A stretch of 64,000 nt of DNA from Prorocentrum cordatum (Eukaryota > Sar > Dinophyceae > Prorocentrales > Prorocentraceae). The position numbers and the translations under genes were made by a program. The notes under the pieces are model-generated. The model made no database searches. It had not been told where the DNA came from and saw only the letters and a list, made by a program, of their open reading frames with translations. Location: positions 111,318-175,317 of the forward strand of contig CAUYUJ010019619.1 of assembly GCA_963575745.1 (NCBI GenBank), given 5' to 3'. Below, piece by piece: positions 1 through 9,458 of this stretch. How positions within the stretch are numbered: the stretch's first letter is position 1; the number at the start of each line of letters is the position of its first letter.

Positions 1-880
1 GCAAGCCGTCGGCCACGCGCGAGCGATCGTACTTCGCCAAGACCTTCGCCGTCGGCGGCGTGCTTGGCGGCCGAGGGGCCACCTTGCTGGTGGGCTGCAA
101 GACCTTGGCGGCCGCGGCGCGCCGCCGCTGGCTGAGATCCTCCGCCGCCTCCAGGAGCAGCGTCACCGCGGTCTCGTCCGCCATGGTGCTGCTGGTTGCA
201 CTGGTGATGCTGCTGCGGGTGGTGCTGCTGGTTGCACTGGTGGCGCTGCTGCAGCTGGTGCTGCTGCGCGTGGAGCTGCTGGATGCACTGGTGGTGCTGA
301 TGCAGCTGGTGCTGCTGCGCGCGGAGCGCTGGTAGCTGCCGCGCGTGGAGCGCTGCAGCTGGTCGCGCACTGTCGCGACCCAAGCAACGCTCGGGCCTAA
401 ACGGCGGTGGCAACGGAGGAGGATGAGGTCGGGGAGGGATATTCACATCATAGCGTAGCATTGCATGGCATACCATAACCAACATCATGGTTCGCGGTAC
501 TGAGTTCATTGTGAGGTCGTGTGATGCTGAGTTAATTGTGAGGCTGTCTCGAGCGAACGCAGACGACGATGTTAACGCATCTCATTTTCAAGTTCACATC
601 CCCAAGTAACTCTGAAACAACGCATGCATTGCTGCATGCACCCATGAGTGCACAGCGCGAAACGATTCGCGACGCAGCCACGCCCCCTCACCCGAATCGC
701 CCCCTCACCTGAATCGCACCCCCCCCCCCTCCCCCCATTTGTGCGCGCTGCTGTTTCTGGACCGAGGCCCCCTGGGGGGCCCCTTTCTCCTCCCAGGGGG
801 GCGTGGCCGCGCGCGGTGGCGCGCGCGGCCATGGCGTGCCATGACAGCGCCGAGGCGCTGAGCCGCCTGCACGAGGACTG
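1..880. other. Region without a confident gene
   Basis: Apart from the GC-rich minisatellite at 183-360, I see no feature I can name. A GC-rich stretch before 880 is open on the plus strand (it includes ATG at 831), but its relation to the downstream repeat-protein gene is unproven. A GGTGAG at 885-890 resembles a splice donor, yet joining it to the acceptor at 1067-1068 breaks the reading frame. Confidence 0.4.
183..360. repeat. GCTGCTGGT-type minisatellite
   Basis: Imperfect units of about 21-24 bases built from GTGCTGCTGGT and TGCACTGGTGG recur through this stretch. On the minus strand it reads as an Ala/Pro-rich repeat (APRAAAPAA type) without a stop. It could be a coding low-complexity tail, but nothing else supports a gene. 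Confidence 0.6.
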
Positions 881-959
881 CTGGGGTGAGAGCCACAGGA
901 GAAGGATGAAGGGGGATGAGGAGGACGAGGAGGAAGACGAGGATGATGGGGAGGAAGAG

Positions 960-1040
960 GAGGAGGAGAAGGAATAGGAGGAGGAGGAGGAGGAGGAGGA
1001 GGGGGAGGAGGAGGAGGAGGAGGAGGAGGAGGAGGAGGGA
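960..1040. repeat. (GGA)n microsatellite
   Basis: A nearly pure GGA/GAG tract lies just before the coding part of the GYDKG repeat gene. Similar purine tracts in this window sit between coding fragments, so it may be intronic. Confidence 0.9.
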
Positions 1041-1068
1041 GGTGGGCGGACTTTCGCCCTCCATACAG

Positions 1069-2099
1069 GAGCTCCAGCGGGAGCGGCGGATCACAGACAG
1101 GCTGCTCGACGTCACCGAGCTCTTGATTAAGGGCTACGACAACATTGGCTACGACAACAGTGGCTACGACAACAGTGGCTACGACAAAGGCTACGACAAG
1201 GGCTACGACAAAGGCTACGACAAGGGCTACGACAAAGGCTACGACAAGGGCTACGACACGGGCTACGACAGTGATGGCAAGGGCTACGACGACGGTGGCA
1301 AGGGTTACGACGATGGCAAGGGCAAGGGCTACGACGGTGGCAAGGGCAAGGGCTACGACAGTGGCAAGGGCCGCGAGAATGACGGCAGCGGCAAGGGCCG
1401 CGACAAAGACGGCGACAGCGGCAAGGGCCACATCAGGCTGGCGAAGGAGCAGCGTGACGGGCTGCAGGACATGATGTCGGACAGCGGCAAGGCCGACGAC
1501 AAGGGCGACGGCGGCGCGGGCAGCGCCAAGGGCGCTCGAGCAAGGGCTTCGACAAAGGCTACGACGGCGGCAAGGGCAGCGACAAAGGCTACGACCCGTA
1601 CGGCAGCTCGAGCAAGGGCTACGACACGGTCTACGACACGGGCTACGTCAATGGCTACGACAAGGGCTACGACAAGGGCTACGAAAAGGGCTACGACGAT
1701 GGCAAGGGTGCTGATGGCATCGGTCGCGGATGTACAAGCTACGACGGTGGCACGGGCATCGACGACGAGGCCATGGGCTACTACGACGGTGGCAAGGGCT
1801 ACGATGGTAGCAAGGGCAGCACCGACGGTGACAGGGTCTACGACGGTGGCCAGGGCTACGACGATGGCGAGGGCTACAACGGTGGCAAGAGCATTAACGA
1901 CGGTGGTAAGGGCAAGGCGACGGCCCTCGACAGCGGCGGGGGCTACGATGGCGGCAAGGGCCCCGACGAGGGCAAGGGCGCGAGCATGGGCAGGGACGCC
2001 GATGTGCCGAACAGCGGCATGCGCGACGATGGCCCTCCGCATCTTGAACTGAGTTCTGTTACTGAGTCCCCGCCGCCAGCGGGGCCAGATTCGGACTGA
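1069..2099 (+). CDS. Gly-Tyr-Asp-Lys repeat protein, frameshifted
   Basis: The frame opens after a plausible acceptor (CATACAG, 1062-1068) with ELQRERRITDRLLDVTELL, then runs into tandem GYDKG, GYDNSG and GYDDGGKG units. After residue-level repeats to about 1533 the same motif continues in a different frame to a TGA at 2097-2099. The repeat supplies its own control: at 1602-1618 it reads GGCAGCTCGAGCAAGGG, while at 1531-1546 it reads GGCGCTCGAGCAAGGG, so one A is missing between 1533 and 1534. This explains the frame change without an intron. The product would be a low-complexity Gly/Tyr/Asp/Lys protein of about 340 residues; no function is recognised. Whether the deletion is biological or an assembly error cannot be told here. 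The N-terminus is uncertain. Confidence 0.55.
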
Positions 2100-2173
2100 G
2101 CACGCGAGGCAAAAATAGAATAGAGATTGGAGGGAGAGGGAAGGGGAGGTGGGAAGGCGAAGAGGGAGTGGAG

Positions 2174-2587
2174 CTACTGGAAGCTAAGCGTCGTCTGGCG
2201 CATCTCCCGTCGGCGAGTGAAAACAGAGGGCGGCCCATCACCTGGTGGCGAACCATCGCCTGGCGAACCATCACCTGGCGGCGAACCATCGCCTGGCGAA
2301 CCATCGCCTGGTGGCGAGCCATCGCCTGGTGGCGAGCCATCGCCTGGTGGCGAGCCATCGCCTGCTGCGACTGGCGGGTCATAGTACTCCTCGGACCCAT
2401 CAGCTTCAGCCTCATCACGTGCCTCGTTATCTAAGCGATCACGAAGGGATTGGGCTGCGTTGTTGATGTACGTGGGAGTCCAATCGTCCACTCGCTCCTG
2501 CAGACGCTTGCCGTCGACCACCATGAACACCGTCCTGCGACGTTTGTCGCATTTCACACCTTCCACCCCTGCTGGTGCTGACCGCAA
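2174..2587 (-). CDS. C-terminal exon, GDGSPP-repeat protein with QTTLSF tail
   Basis: This minus-strand frame reads as real coding sequence: a basic start (KCDKRRRTVFMVVDGKRLQ), a charged helix (LRDRLDNEARDEAEADGSEE), about eight GDGSP or GDGSPP units, and a tail ending RREMRQTTLSFQ before a TAG at 2176-2174. The end resembles a degenerate PCNA-binding (PIP) box, Q-x-x-L-x-F, but one of the usual two terminal aromatics is missing. It lies on the same strand as, and downstream of, the 3.3-3.9 kb frame, so it may be that gene's last exon; about 700 bases of non-coding sequence would be the intron. The first codons are uncertain because the exon may begin at an upstream acceptor. No family was recognised. 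Confidence 0.5.
   Translation of the reverse strand: MRSAPAGVEGVKCDKRRRTVFMVVDGKRLQERVDDWTPTYINNAAQSLRDRLDNEARDEAEADGSEEYYDPPVAAGDGSPPGDGSPPGDGSPPGDGSPGDGSPPGDGSPGDGSPPGDGPPSVFTRRREMRQTTLSFQ
2235..2372. repeat. 15/18-bp coding minisatellite
   Basis: Units of the GGCGAACCATCGCCTGGT type alternate in 15- and 18-base lengths, always a multiple of three, so the minus-strand frame keeps its GDGSP/GDGSPP repeat. Confidence 0.8.
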
Positions 2588-3332
2588 GCGATGTGTTGCC
2601 TCCTGACTGCATGAAACCGCTGCTGCGATAGATGCAACCCGTATGTACTCAAGTCACGTTGGCGTACATTCGACCCACACCTTCTTAGTAGCATTCAGCT
2701 CAAACAGAAGCTTCAAGGTAACTGCATCGTGATGCACATGCTCATCACCATGGTCGCACTGGGCTGCGGGCATATATATCGAGACAGTTTCTGGTAGACC
2801 ACCATCCCGTTAGGGCACATGTCTAGAATGCGTTCTCTTCTACGCCCTTCATCCCCTTGGGGGAGTGGTTTGCCTGGACGGTGGTTCCAAGAGGGGCTCA
2901 TATATACTTCAAGATGCCCACGGATATGTCCCAATATCACGCGATGCCTCAACATGCAGGCATGGATATCACGCGACCCAAGATTGCCCAAACTTGTCCA
3001 AGATATCACGCGATCCAAGATTGCCCAAGAAGTCTCAAGGTCAAGAGATCGATCCAAGAGTGGCCCAAGAGCGGCCTATTCACGCAAGCGAATTAAGGTA
3101 TCTCCTATTCCTCCTCCTCATCCTTTTTTTGTCATCCTTATGCTCCTTCCTCCCCCCCCTTTCCCTCCTCCCATTTCTCCTCCACCACCCCCCTCTGTTT
3201 CAGCCCCTCCTCCTCGCCCCCCTCCCCCGCCACTCCACCTCATCATCCAATGTATCATCCTCCTCCTCTCCTTCCCCCTCCCCTGGTGGGAATACGCGAA
3301 GCGTCCACGATTGCGACATATCCAGAGAACAC
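2588..3332. other. Non-coding stretch between minus-strand exons
   Basis: No convincing coding frame. It holds a degenerate tandem repeat at about 2932-3045 (unit of about 38-43 bases containing ATATCACGCGA and CAAGATTGCCCAA) and a CT-rich tract at 3100-3290. Its position between two minus-strand coding pieces suits an intron or intergenic spacer. Confidence 0.4.
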
Positions 3333-3874
3333 CTATTGTTCTTAATGACGCTGGCCCTGTCGCAATCTTGCTGAAGCAATGGGTCGGCCTGCTTCAAGTG
3401 ATCCCAAATGGCCTCGGTGCAAGCGGCGTTGCGCATCTTCAAGATCTGATCGAAAAACGAATTTGCCGCCAGAGGCGATTGGCTCTTGGTGGGGTTGGGC
3501 ACAGATATAAATGTTTGCAGCTGCCGATCCGCTCTCGACAGCTCCACGAAGAGCCCCCCTGCCGTATGCATCACCGCCCTCGGGACCCATGGCTCGCGAT
3601 CCTTAAGGCCGCCCCCCTCGATGACCGTGCGGAGCTGCACGCTCGCTGCCATCTGCAGCTGCAGTGCGTGCGCAGATGCAAAGTGCACTCGCTTGGGCAC
3701 AGCCAAACGCCTGCGGGCCGATGCAATGGACAATTGCAGACGAGTCCGATGCGTGTTGACGCAATGATGCAACGGTTGCAGAGGAACGATACCGACGATG
3801 CTTTCATACATTTCATAAACACCCCCCACGACACATGGTATGTGTAACCGGTGCTGCCAACACGCGAGCCTCAT
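3333..3874 (-). CDS. Unknown protein, main coding exon
   Basis: An open minus-strand frame with balanced composition, unlike the surrounding low-complexity DNA. The convincing part starts near MYESIVGIVPLQ and includes MAASVQLRTVIEGGGLK, REPWVPRAVMHTAGGLFVEL, FISVPNPTKSQSPLAANSFF and ILKMRNAACTEAIWDHLKQ. A likely donor (AATAG then GTGTTC) ends the exon at 3333. The ATG at 3874-3872 overlaps the stop of the upstream gene as ATGA; this is more likely chance than translational coupling, and the true N-terminus could be the ATG near 3811 or lie in another exon. No family was recognised. The terminal exon at 2174-2587 on the same strand may belong to it. Confidence 0.5.
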
Positions 3875-6367
3875 CGCTTCCTGGCCTTCTTAGCCGCGGG
3901 CGCAGCAGGCACATCGTCTACCTTGCGCTTGGGCATGGGCGATGCCAGCTGGGCGCTAAGGACATCGCCCTTGTTGATGGCGCACTTGTTTGTCAAAATT
4001 GGTACATGCGCTGATGGGACAGCTGTAGACTTGACGGTCTTGAGCTTCATGTTGGGGGGTGCCGTGCTCACCTGAATCCTGTACGAGCCAGAAGGGGATG
4101 ACGAGCGAAGACGGTGCCTGCTTCAGCCCTCCAACGCCAGTGTTCGTCTCAGCCTTAGGCATCTTGATGCCACCACTGGGGGCCAACGCGATATTGAACG
4201 TCAATCCCTTGGGGTCCTTGTATGTCTTCATGAACACATGCCCACACTGAACTATATCAGTCTGCTTCTTCAAGTAGATTGCCGAAGAGAGTGGGACAAG
4301 CACCAGCTCTTCAGCCTCAAACGAACGCGTTACGGTGAGAGCACGAAGCTTAACAGGCGTAATCACGCCACTCAAGTACTTGAGACAGTTGCCGTTCTGG
4401 CTGTATACATCATCCAAGGCCAGCCTGATTTTGGCCTCCTCGATACCCCACTGGTAATCGACAGACTTGAGGGGGCCATGATCAGCGAACTTGTCGATCG
4501 TTTCCTCTATGGGGGAGCAGCGGGAAAAAAAGATGAGACATGACGACGCAGAGCCAAATGAGATGAGGGAACGACGAACGAGAATTCAAAGGTGTGGGGG
4601 TGTATATGCATTCCACATGCATTGCGACGAGGTCGCAAGACTGTCCTTCATAATCGTGGACACGACGAACTTGCCACGTAAGAAGTCGTCGATGGGGTGG
4701 CATGTCGCACTGCCCGTGGCCTGAAGCTTCAACTTCACGCCAGTCGCAGCGTCGATGGAGATCAGCTCGTAAATGTTCTCACCCAAGGTGTCGCTCGCCA
4801 AGGCGACTTTGGCGCCAACCTCAAACCCCTTGTCACTGAGCTTGTCCACTTGGTTCGACCACTTGCCCGAAGCGGTGTACTCTTTCACATCTGAGCTACG
4901 CGCCTGCCCTGTCACGGCTTTGGATGCGCCCTCGCGACCGATCTGCTTCCATGGGCTAGCAACTGCTTTGCCAACGTGCGTTGCCAACGCAGTGGTGAAG
5001 CTGACCCCGATGTCATTCAGCGTCTTGCAAGTGCCTAAGCGCTCATCGGGCTTGTTGAACACGAAATGAACTACGCGAACGTCAGTCAATCCCACGATGG
5101 TGCCGTAGGCGACCGTGTCTGCCGTGATGCCCTCACCGCATGCGATCTGTCGCACTTTCTGAAGAAATTCATCGGCCACCATTACAATCGTAGACTTCTT
5201 ATCGCTCGACAAGGCGGTCACGTCGCCTGGCTTCAAAAGCATATGATGGCCATCCCTCGCGAACTTACCCGTCGCACATGTCATCGCCTTCATGCATGCG
5301 AGCTTGAATGTCGCAGCGGCCCCCTCATGCTTGATCTGCACCTCGGCGAGAGACTTCGCCATTGAACCCGTGACCACGCACTGGGTGACCACGCACTGGG
5401 AGGTCAGCTGCCGCGAGAAGTCGCGAAGCTCGTTCAGAAAGATCGGGTTGCCGAGGCCGCCAGACAACTCCTTCACATATTTTACTAAGCCATCGATCTC
5501 CCCAGGAAAGAGAGAGCCTGCGCGAGTCGCCTCGCGGATCACACTATCCCAATCGATCATGGTGCCACCCGTGTGGTGTCGGTTGGCAATTGCTGCGATC
5601 TTGTACATGAGACTCATGCGAGATTCGCATCTGGCAATTTGTTGGCCTGCATTGCCAGCCTCCTGAGCAAGATTACTAATCCACGGGAACTCCTTCACGA
5701 ACTCGTACCGAAAGACCTTCCACTCAATTCCTTCGTCACACGCCTTAGCGTAGTCTGGTTGAACCTCCCGTAACCTCGTCAGTGACAATTTCCCTTGGTG
5801 CGAGATTCTGTCGAAACGCTCTGGCATGACCGTGGGTACTGGAACCCCTGCGTTGATGCAACGCAAACCCATGGATGTGTGGCCGCACGTATAGGATGCG
5901 AACTTTGCATCGCAATCATACTGCGGCAGCTGGCCCGCTGAGTCCTCCATTATTTTGAAATTGAAGTTCTTGATTGTATTGTACTCAGGCGTGCCCACTG
6001 GTGGAAGTTCCATGCAAGCTGGATTCTGGAGGGCTGAGTTCTTGAATCCATTTTTGAAGATCTTGGAAATCAAATCCATAACCTCGCTCGGAATGATTCC
6101 ATCTCCGTAACGATTCTCTGTGCACACCATCATATACTTCGAGTGTATTTTTTCTACCCTCAGGCAGTCTATGCCTCTTGCAATGCTGCATACGTCTTCA
6201 AGTAATGAGACCACCGCTGCATCAGGATGCAAGTACATGTCCTTGATGGCCATCATCTTGGGGCGGACCTCCGCGATCTGCTGTTCACGGGAGGCGTTCA
6301 TCACGCCGCGTGCAGGAGGACGCCACAAGCGCCAGCAGCAATCCTCGCCCAAACGGCTGGAGCCCAA
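3871..6367 (-). CDS. Unknown protein of about 764 aa, three exons
   Basis: The strongest gene in the window. Exon 1 (6367-4646) gives 574 residues of ordinary composition, including RYGDGIIPSEVMDLISKIF, GHTSMGLRCINAGVPVPTVM and GTIVGLTDVRVVHFVFNKP. Exon 2 (4504-4072) continues in phase with ETIDKFADHGPLKSVDYQWG and FNIALAPSGGIKMPKAE. Exon 3 (4010-3871) ends in MPKRKVDDVPAAPAAKKARKR-type sequence, a bipartite basic tail that suggests a nuclear protein. Intron 1 (4505-4645) is GA-AG, phase 0. Intron 2 (4011-4071) is GT-AG, phase 1, only 61 bases; a single-base frameshift near 4071 is the alternative. A direct duplication of about 15 bases gives CVVTQCVVT near 5385. The start at 6367 is tentative; MNASREQQ at 6300 is another candidate. 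No domain was recognised, so the function is unknown. Confidence 0.75.
4011..4071 (-). other. Candidate 61-bp GT-AG intron
   Basis: CAG then GTGAGC forms a consensus donor at 4071, and CCCATCAG an acceptor at 4011. Both sides are phase 1, giving an Ala codon at the junction and the frame that runs to the stop at 3871. A plus-one frameshift would also connect the frames, so this is tentative. Confidence 0.45.
4505..4645 (-). other. GA-AG intron (141 bp, phase 0)
   Basis: The upstream frame ends ATG AAG and the intron starts GACAGT. It ends CATAGAG directly before GAA ACG ATC. Removing it joins TIMK to ETIDKF in frame. GA and GC donors and a G after the acceptor are known features of dinoflagellate introns. 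No GT donor nearby restores the frame as simply. Confidence 0.6.
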
Positions 6368-6610
6368 ACTCTAGTGACATTCAAAAACATGTGCAACAGA
6401 GGGTTGCGAATTCGAAATGATATGTTGCATTTGCAATGCACAACATTCTTGTAACGCTCGATACAATATTCTGAATGCGTTCGCACGCAAGTCTGGATCA
6501 TGATTTCCGATATGCGTGATCCCGAAAATCCAAACACATGCATGCGTTTCTGGAGGCAACATCCAAGGAAAACCCGATGCAGCAGCTCTGTTTTCAAGTA
6601 AGCATGTAAA

Positions 6611-6639
6611 AGTTAGCGAAGTTAGCAACTTCGCTAACT
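6611..6639. other. Perfect 13-bp hairpin
   Basis: AGTTAGCGAAGTT (6611-6623) and its exact complement AACTTCGCTAACT (6627-6639) are separated by AGC. It could form a cruciform or an RNA stem. No adjacent gene suggests a role. Confidence 0.75.
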
Positions 6640-6784
6640 CAAGCTATCTACCTCCAAATGCACCGCCCGAGTTAGCCGACTTAGTAACATTACTAATGGT
6701 TATAACTTACTTGCAACCTAGTTGCAACTTACTTATAACCTACTTACATGTGCTGCTAACAATTAGTAAGGCCGAGGGCCTTCA

Positions 6785-7005
6785 GGCGGGCATCAGTCCG
6801 GGATCAGTCCGGGGTCAGTCTGGGAATTTTCCGGGAACAGTCTGGGAACATTCCGGGGTCAGTCGGGGGTCAGTCCGGGGCCAGTCTGAGCTCCGTGCGG
6901 GGTCCGTTTGGGCCGGGGTCAGTCCGGGGTCGGATCTGGGGTCTGCCTGAGGTCTGTCCGGGGTCTGTCCGGAGTCAGTCTGGGGCCAGCCTGGGTCAGT
7001 CCAGA
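6785..7005. repeat. GGGGTCAGTCC minisatellite
   Basis: Units of about 11-12 bases (GGGGTCAGTCC, GGGAACAGTCT, GGGGTCTGTCC) repeat head to tail with substitutions. Confidence 0.8.
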
Positions 7006-7379
7006 CTGACCGTGGATAGTCCTGGATCCCGGAGTGACCTGCAGGATTGACTGTGCAGACCGACCCTTGAATGACTCCGTGTATATGGAGCCTGGTCGGA
7101 TCGAATTCAGCGCAGCCGAGCCGACCGCCACATTGCGAGGCGCACGCGTATGTGGGAAGGGCGAATGGAAAGGAGATCGGAGAGTATGTTACTGCATGGG
7201 ACATGATAATGCAAGCGGGCCGATCTAGTTTTCGGAATTGCAGAGGTCGGGGACCGAAACTTCCGATCTAGTTTAGCCGAGACCTAGTTTCACCGATTCT
7301 ATTTTTAACGAGCGGAGCGTAAGCCTTTTAAGCCCTATGAGCACGATAGGCCCTATAAACCTAGAAGCCCTAGAAGCCC

Positions 7380-7520
7380 TATGATTCCTATCTCCTTCGC
7401 GAAAAGCAGGCATCAGAAGAAGGGCTCCGACAGCATCTAGGCCTCACGCGCTCAAAATCCGATGCTACAGCAGGGGCAGCAAAGTCACCCAGGCCTACTC
7501 TGCACGCCACAGGGCGGGAG
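7380..7520 (+). repeat. Direct repeat copy A flanking the retroelement remnant
   Basis: Shares roughly 80% identity by eye with 11068-11205 in the same orientation. Both contain TCAGAAGAAGGGCTCCGAC, then CAAAATCCGA, GCTACAGCAGGGG and CACAGGGCGGGA at the same spacing. It lies upstream of the GK-rich and reverse-transcriptase fragments. Confidence 0.7.
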
Positions 7521-8033
7521 TCGCCCTAGCAGCACAAACGCTCACATCACCCCTGGTTTATGTCACTTTTTAGCTGACGGCACGCCGGGAGAGCAAGAAC
7601 AACGAACTGAGCAACAGCGGCGACTCTTCCTCCAAGCACCGCCTGCGAAAGGGGAAAGTCGCTGCCGCCAGCGCAGCCACCAGCAGACCTCACAGGGTCG
7701 GGTACTGCAGCAGGTTTCCTGGCAGCGTCCCCCGTGATGCTGCCACCGCCAGGGTTGCAGCTAGCGTCGCAGGCGTTTGCAGGTGGGATGCATTGCGGGG
7801 CGTGTTGCCCGGGCGCCGACGGGCACCCCGGAGGCATGCGATGGCATGAAACCCACGATCGGCGAGCAGTTGAGGGGCGATGTCAGCCCAAGCAATGAGC
7901 GGCCTAGGTCAACTTCCAGATAGCAGATTCTCTTCTGTCCGACTCCGGCGTCCGGCGCCTCTCCGTCTCCGACTCCGGCTCTTCTAATCCCGGCTGCTCA
8001 AAGTACCAACTCCAGAGTCTGAGAGGCCAACAT
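7521..8033. other. No gene recognised
   Basis: Only short open frames of biased composition. No repeat or site I could name. Confidence 0.35.
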
Positions 8034-9122
8034 ATGCGCCCCGGCGCCAACCCGCTGCACCCGCGTGGGTGCCTTCCGCGGGACTCTATTCAGTGTATTC
8101 AGTATTCAGTCAGCCCAGGGGTCCAGGGACACGTCAAGAGGGCCCCGAACACCCCGACTGCCTCGATCGACGCGCTCCGGGGGCTCTTCGACCGCAGGGA
8201 CGCCTTCACGGAGCAGCTGAAAGCGCTCGAGAAAAGATGTTGGTTTCGGGTGTCAGGCCGTTCTCTGGGTCGTACGAGACACCCCACATAGACAGCGTTC
8301 ACATGGGCATTGACGAATCAGCGACAGTCGGCATTGCCAATCTGTCTGCTCGGGATGTCAAGAGGAAGTTGTCAAAGTACCTTGCAGCGCAATGGCGCGT
8401 TGATCTGAAGGTTTGAGCTGAACAGCAGCAGGTGAAGACTAAGTGTTCGAAGGACCGCTTAGTGACGCAATGTCCCGCGGTTGAGTCGATCAGAGCCTCC
8501 CCAGTTCAGTTTTGGGTAATCGATGATGACGATGCTGTCTCGCTTGGTCACTCCACCGTGCTGCAGCCGCGCCTGGCCGCCATATGCATGAAGATTGTGG
8601 ACCAGGCGTCGGCTCGCAAGCAGAAGAAGATCGACCAACAGCGGAGGGAAGAGGCCAAACGCAAGCAGATCGCAGATGAGATGTCCAGCAAGCCACATCC
8701 AGAGCTCCTGAATCACGCGATCGACTCGCGGACCCATGCTGCGAGAAAGACTCGGTCCACTATCCCTTCAGAGATTCCATCGTCGGCGCCTTCCTCATGG
8801 TGCAACACAGCAGCCTTTGGAGATGTAGCCTTTGGGATTTTATCTTCGGACGCAGTGTCGACGCCCCAAAACAAACAGCCAGCCCAACGCGGGCCGCGGA
8901 GGGACAGGCAAGGGCAAAGCGATCGTCAAGGGCAAGGCGAACGGCAAGGGCAAGGCGCTCGACAACGGCAAGGACAAAGGAAAGGGAAAGGGACACCGAA
9001 AGAAAAGCCGACCCCGCAAGGCAAGGACAGAACAGGCAGTCTGGCCCCGAATCCCAAGCCGAATAACACAGCCTAGAGCCAAACCCAAGCCCAAAGCTCG
9101 TGGGCAGCGCGGAAATGGTTGA
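8034..9122 (+). pseudogene. Decayed reading frame with helical and GK-rich parts
   Basis: Coding-like pieces lie in order but in changing frames: SIDALRGLFDRRDAFTEQLK (about 8160-8230), then HIDSVHMGIDESATVGIAN to WRVDLKV ended by an in-frame TGA at 8414-8416, then a long piece with a charged helix (ARKQKKIDQQRREEAKRKQ), and finally a shift into a basic GK-rich tail (GKGKAIVKGKANGKGKALDN) ending at 9122. Two frame changes and one stop within 1 kb argue for a pseudogene rather than simple splicing. Because a reverse-transcriptase remnant follows at once, this could be the N-terminal part of the same retroelement protein, but that is inference. Confidence 0.4.
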
Positions 9123-9458
9123 GGCTACAACACATCAGGGAAGGGCATCGGCGATCTGGTCGCCACTGGGATCGTCCGTTCACGTCTTCATGCCCTCCGA
9201 ATTGTTGCCACCGCCAGGCAGTCATCGCTGAATTCCAATCGTTGGTCTTGTTGACGTTGAGCAGCCTGTTGAGCAACCTGTTGACGTGCGGCAAAGGTTA
9301 TCCTGGGGTCGACCTGTGCGACCTGATGAAGAAGACCACTGCGGTGCCGTAGCTGAGCAGTGCGAACTGGACTGTGGGGTATCTACGCCGATGTCATCGT
9401 AATCACGTTTTTGTTGTACCCGTAAGCCGCCGCTACATCAACTAAGCTGAAGCCGAGG

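Larger units (their letters stand above)
6368..7379. other. Gene-free spacer
   Basis: No convincing coding frame. The stretch is less GC-rich than its surroundings around 6600-6780 and contains a perfect hairpin and a GGGGTCAGTC-rich minisatellite, listed separately. Confidence 0.5.

Noticed and set aside
886-1068. Intron joining the frame upstream of 885 to the GYDKG gene (GGTGAG donor, CATACAG acceptor)
   Set aside because: Donor phase 1 and acceptor phase 0 do not match, so splicing would break the frame.
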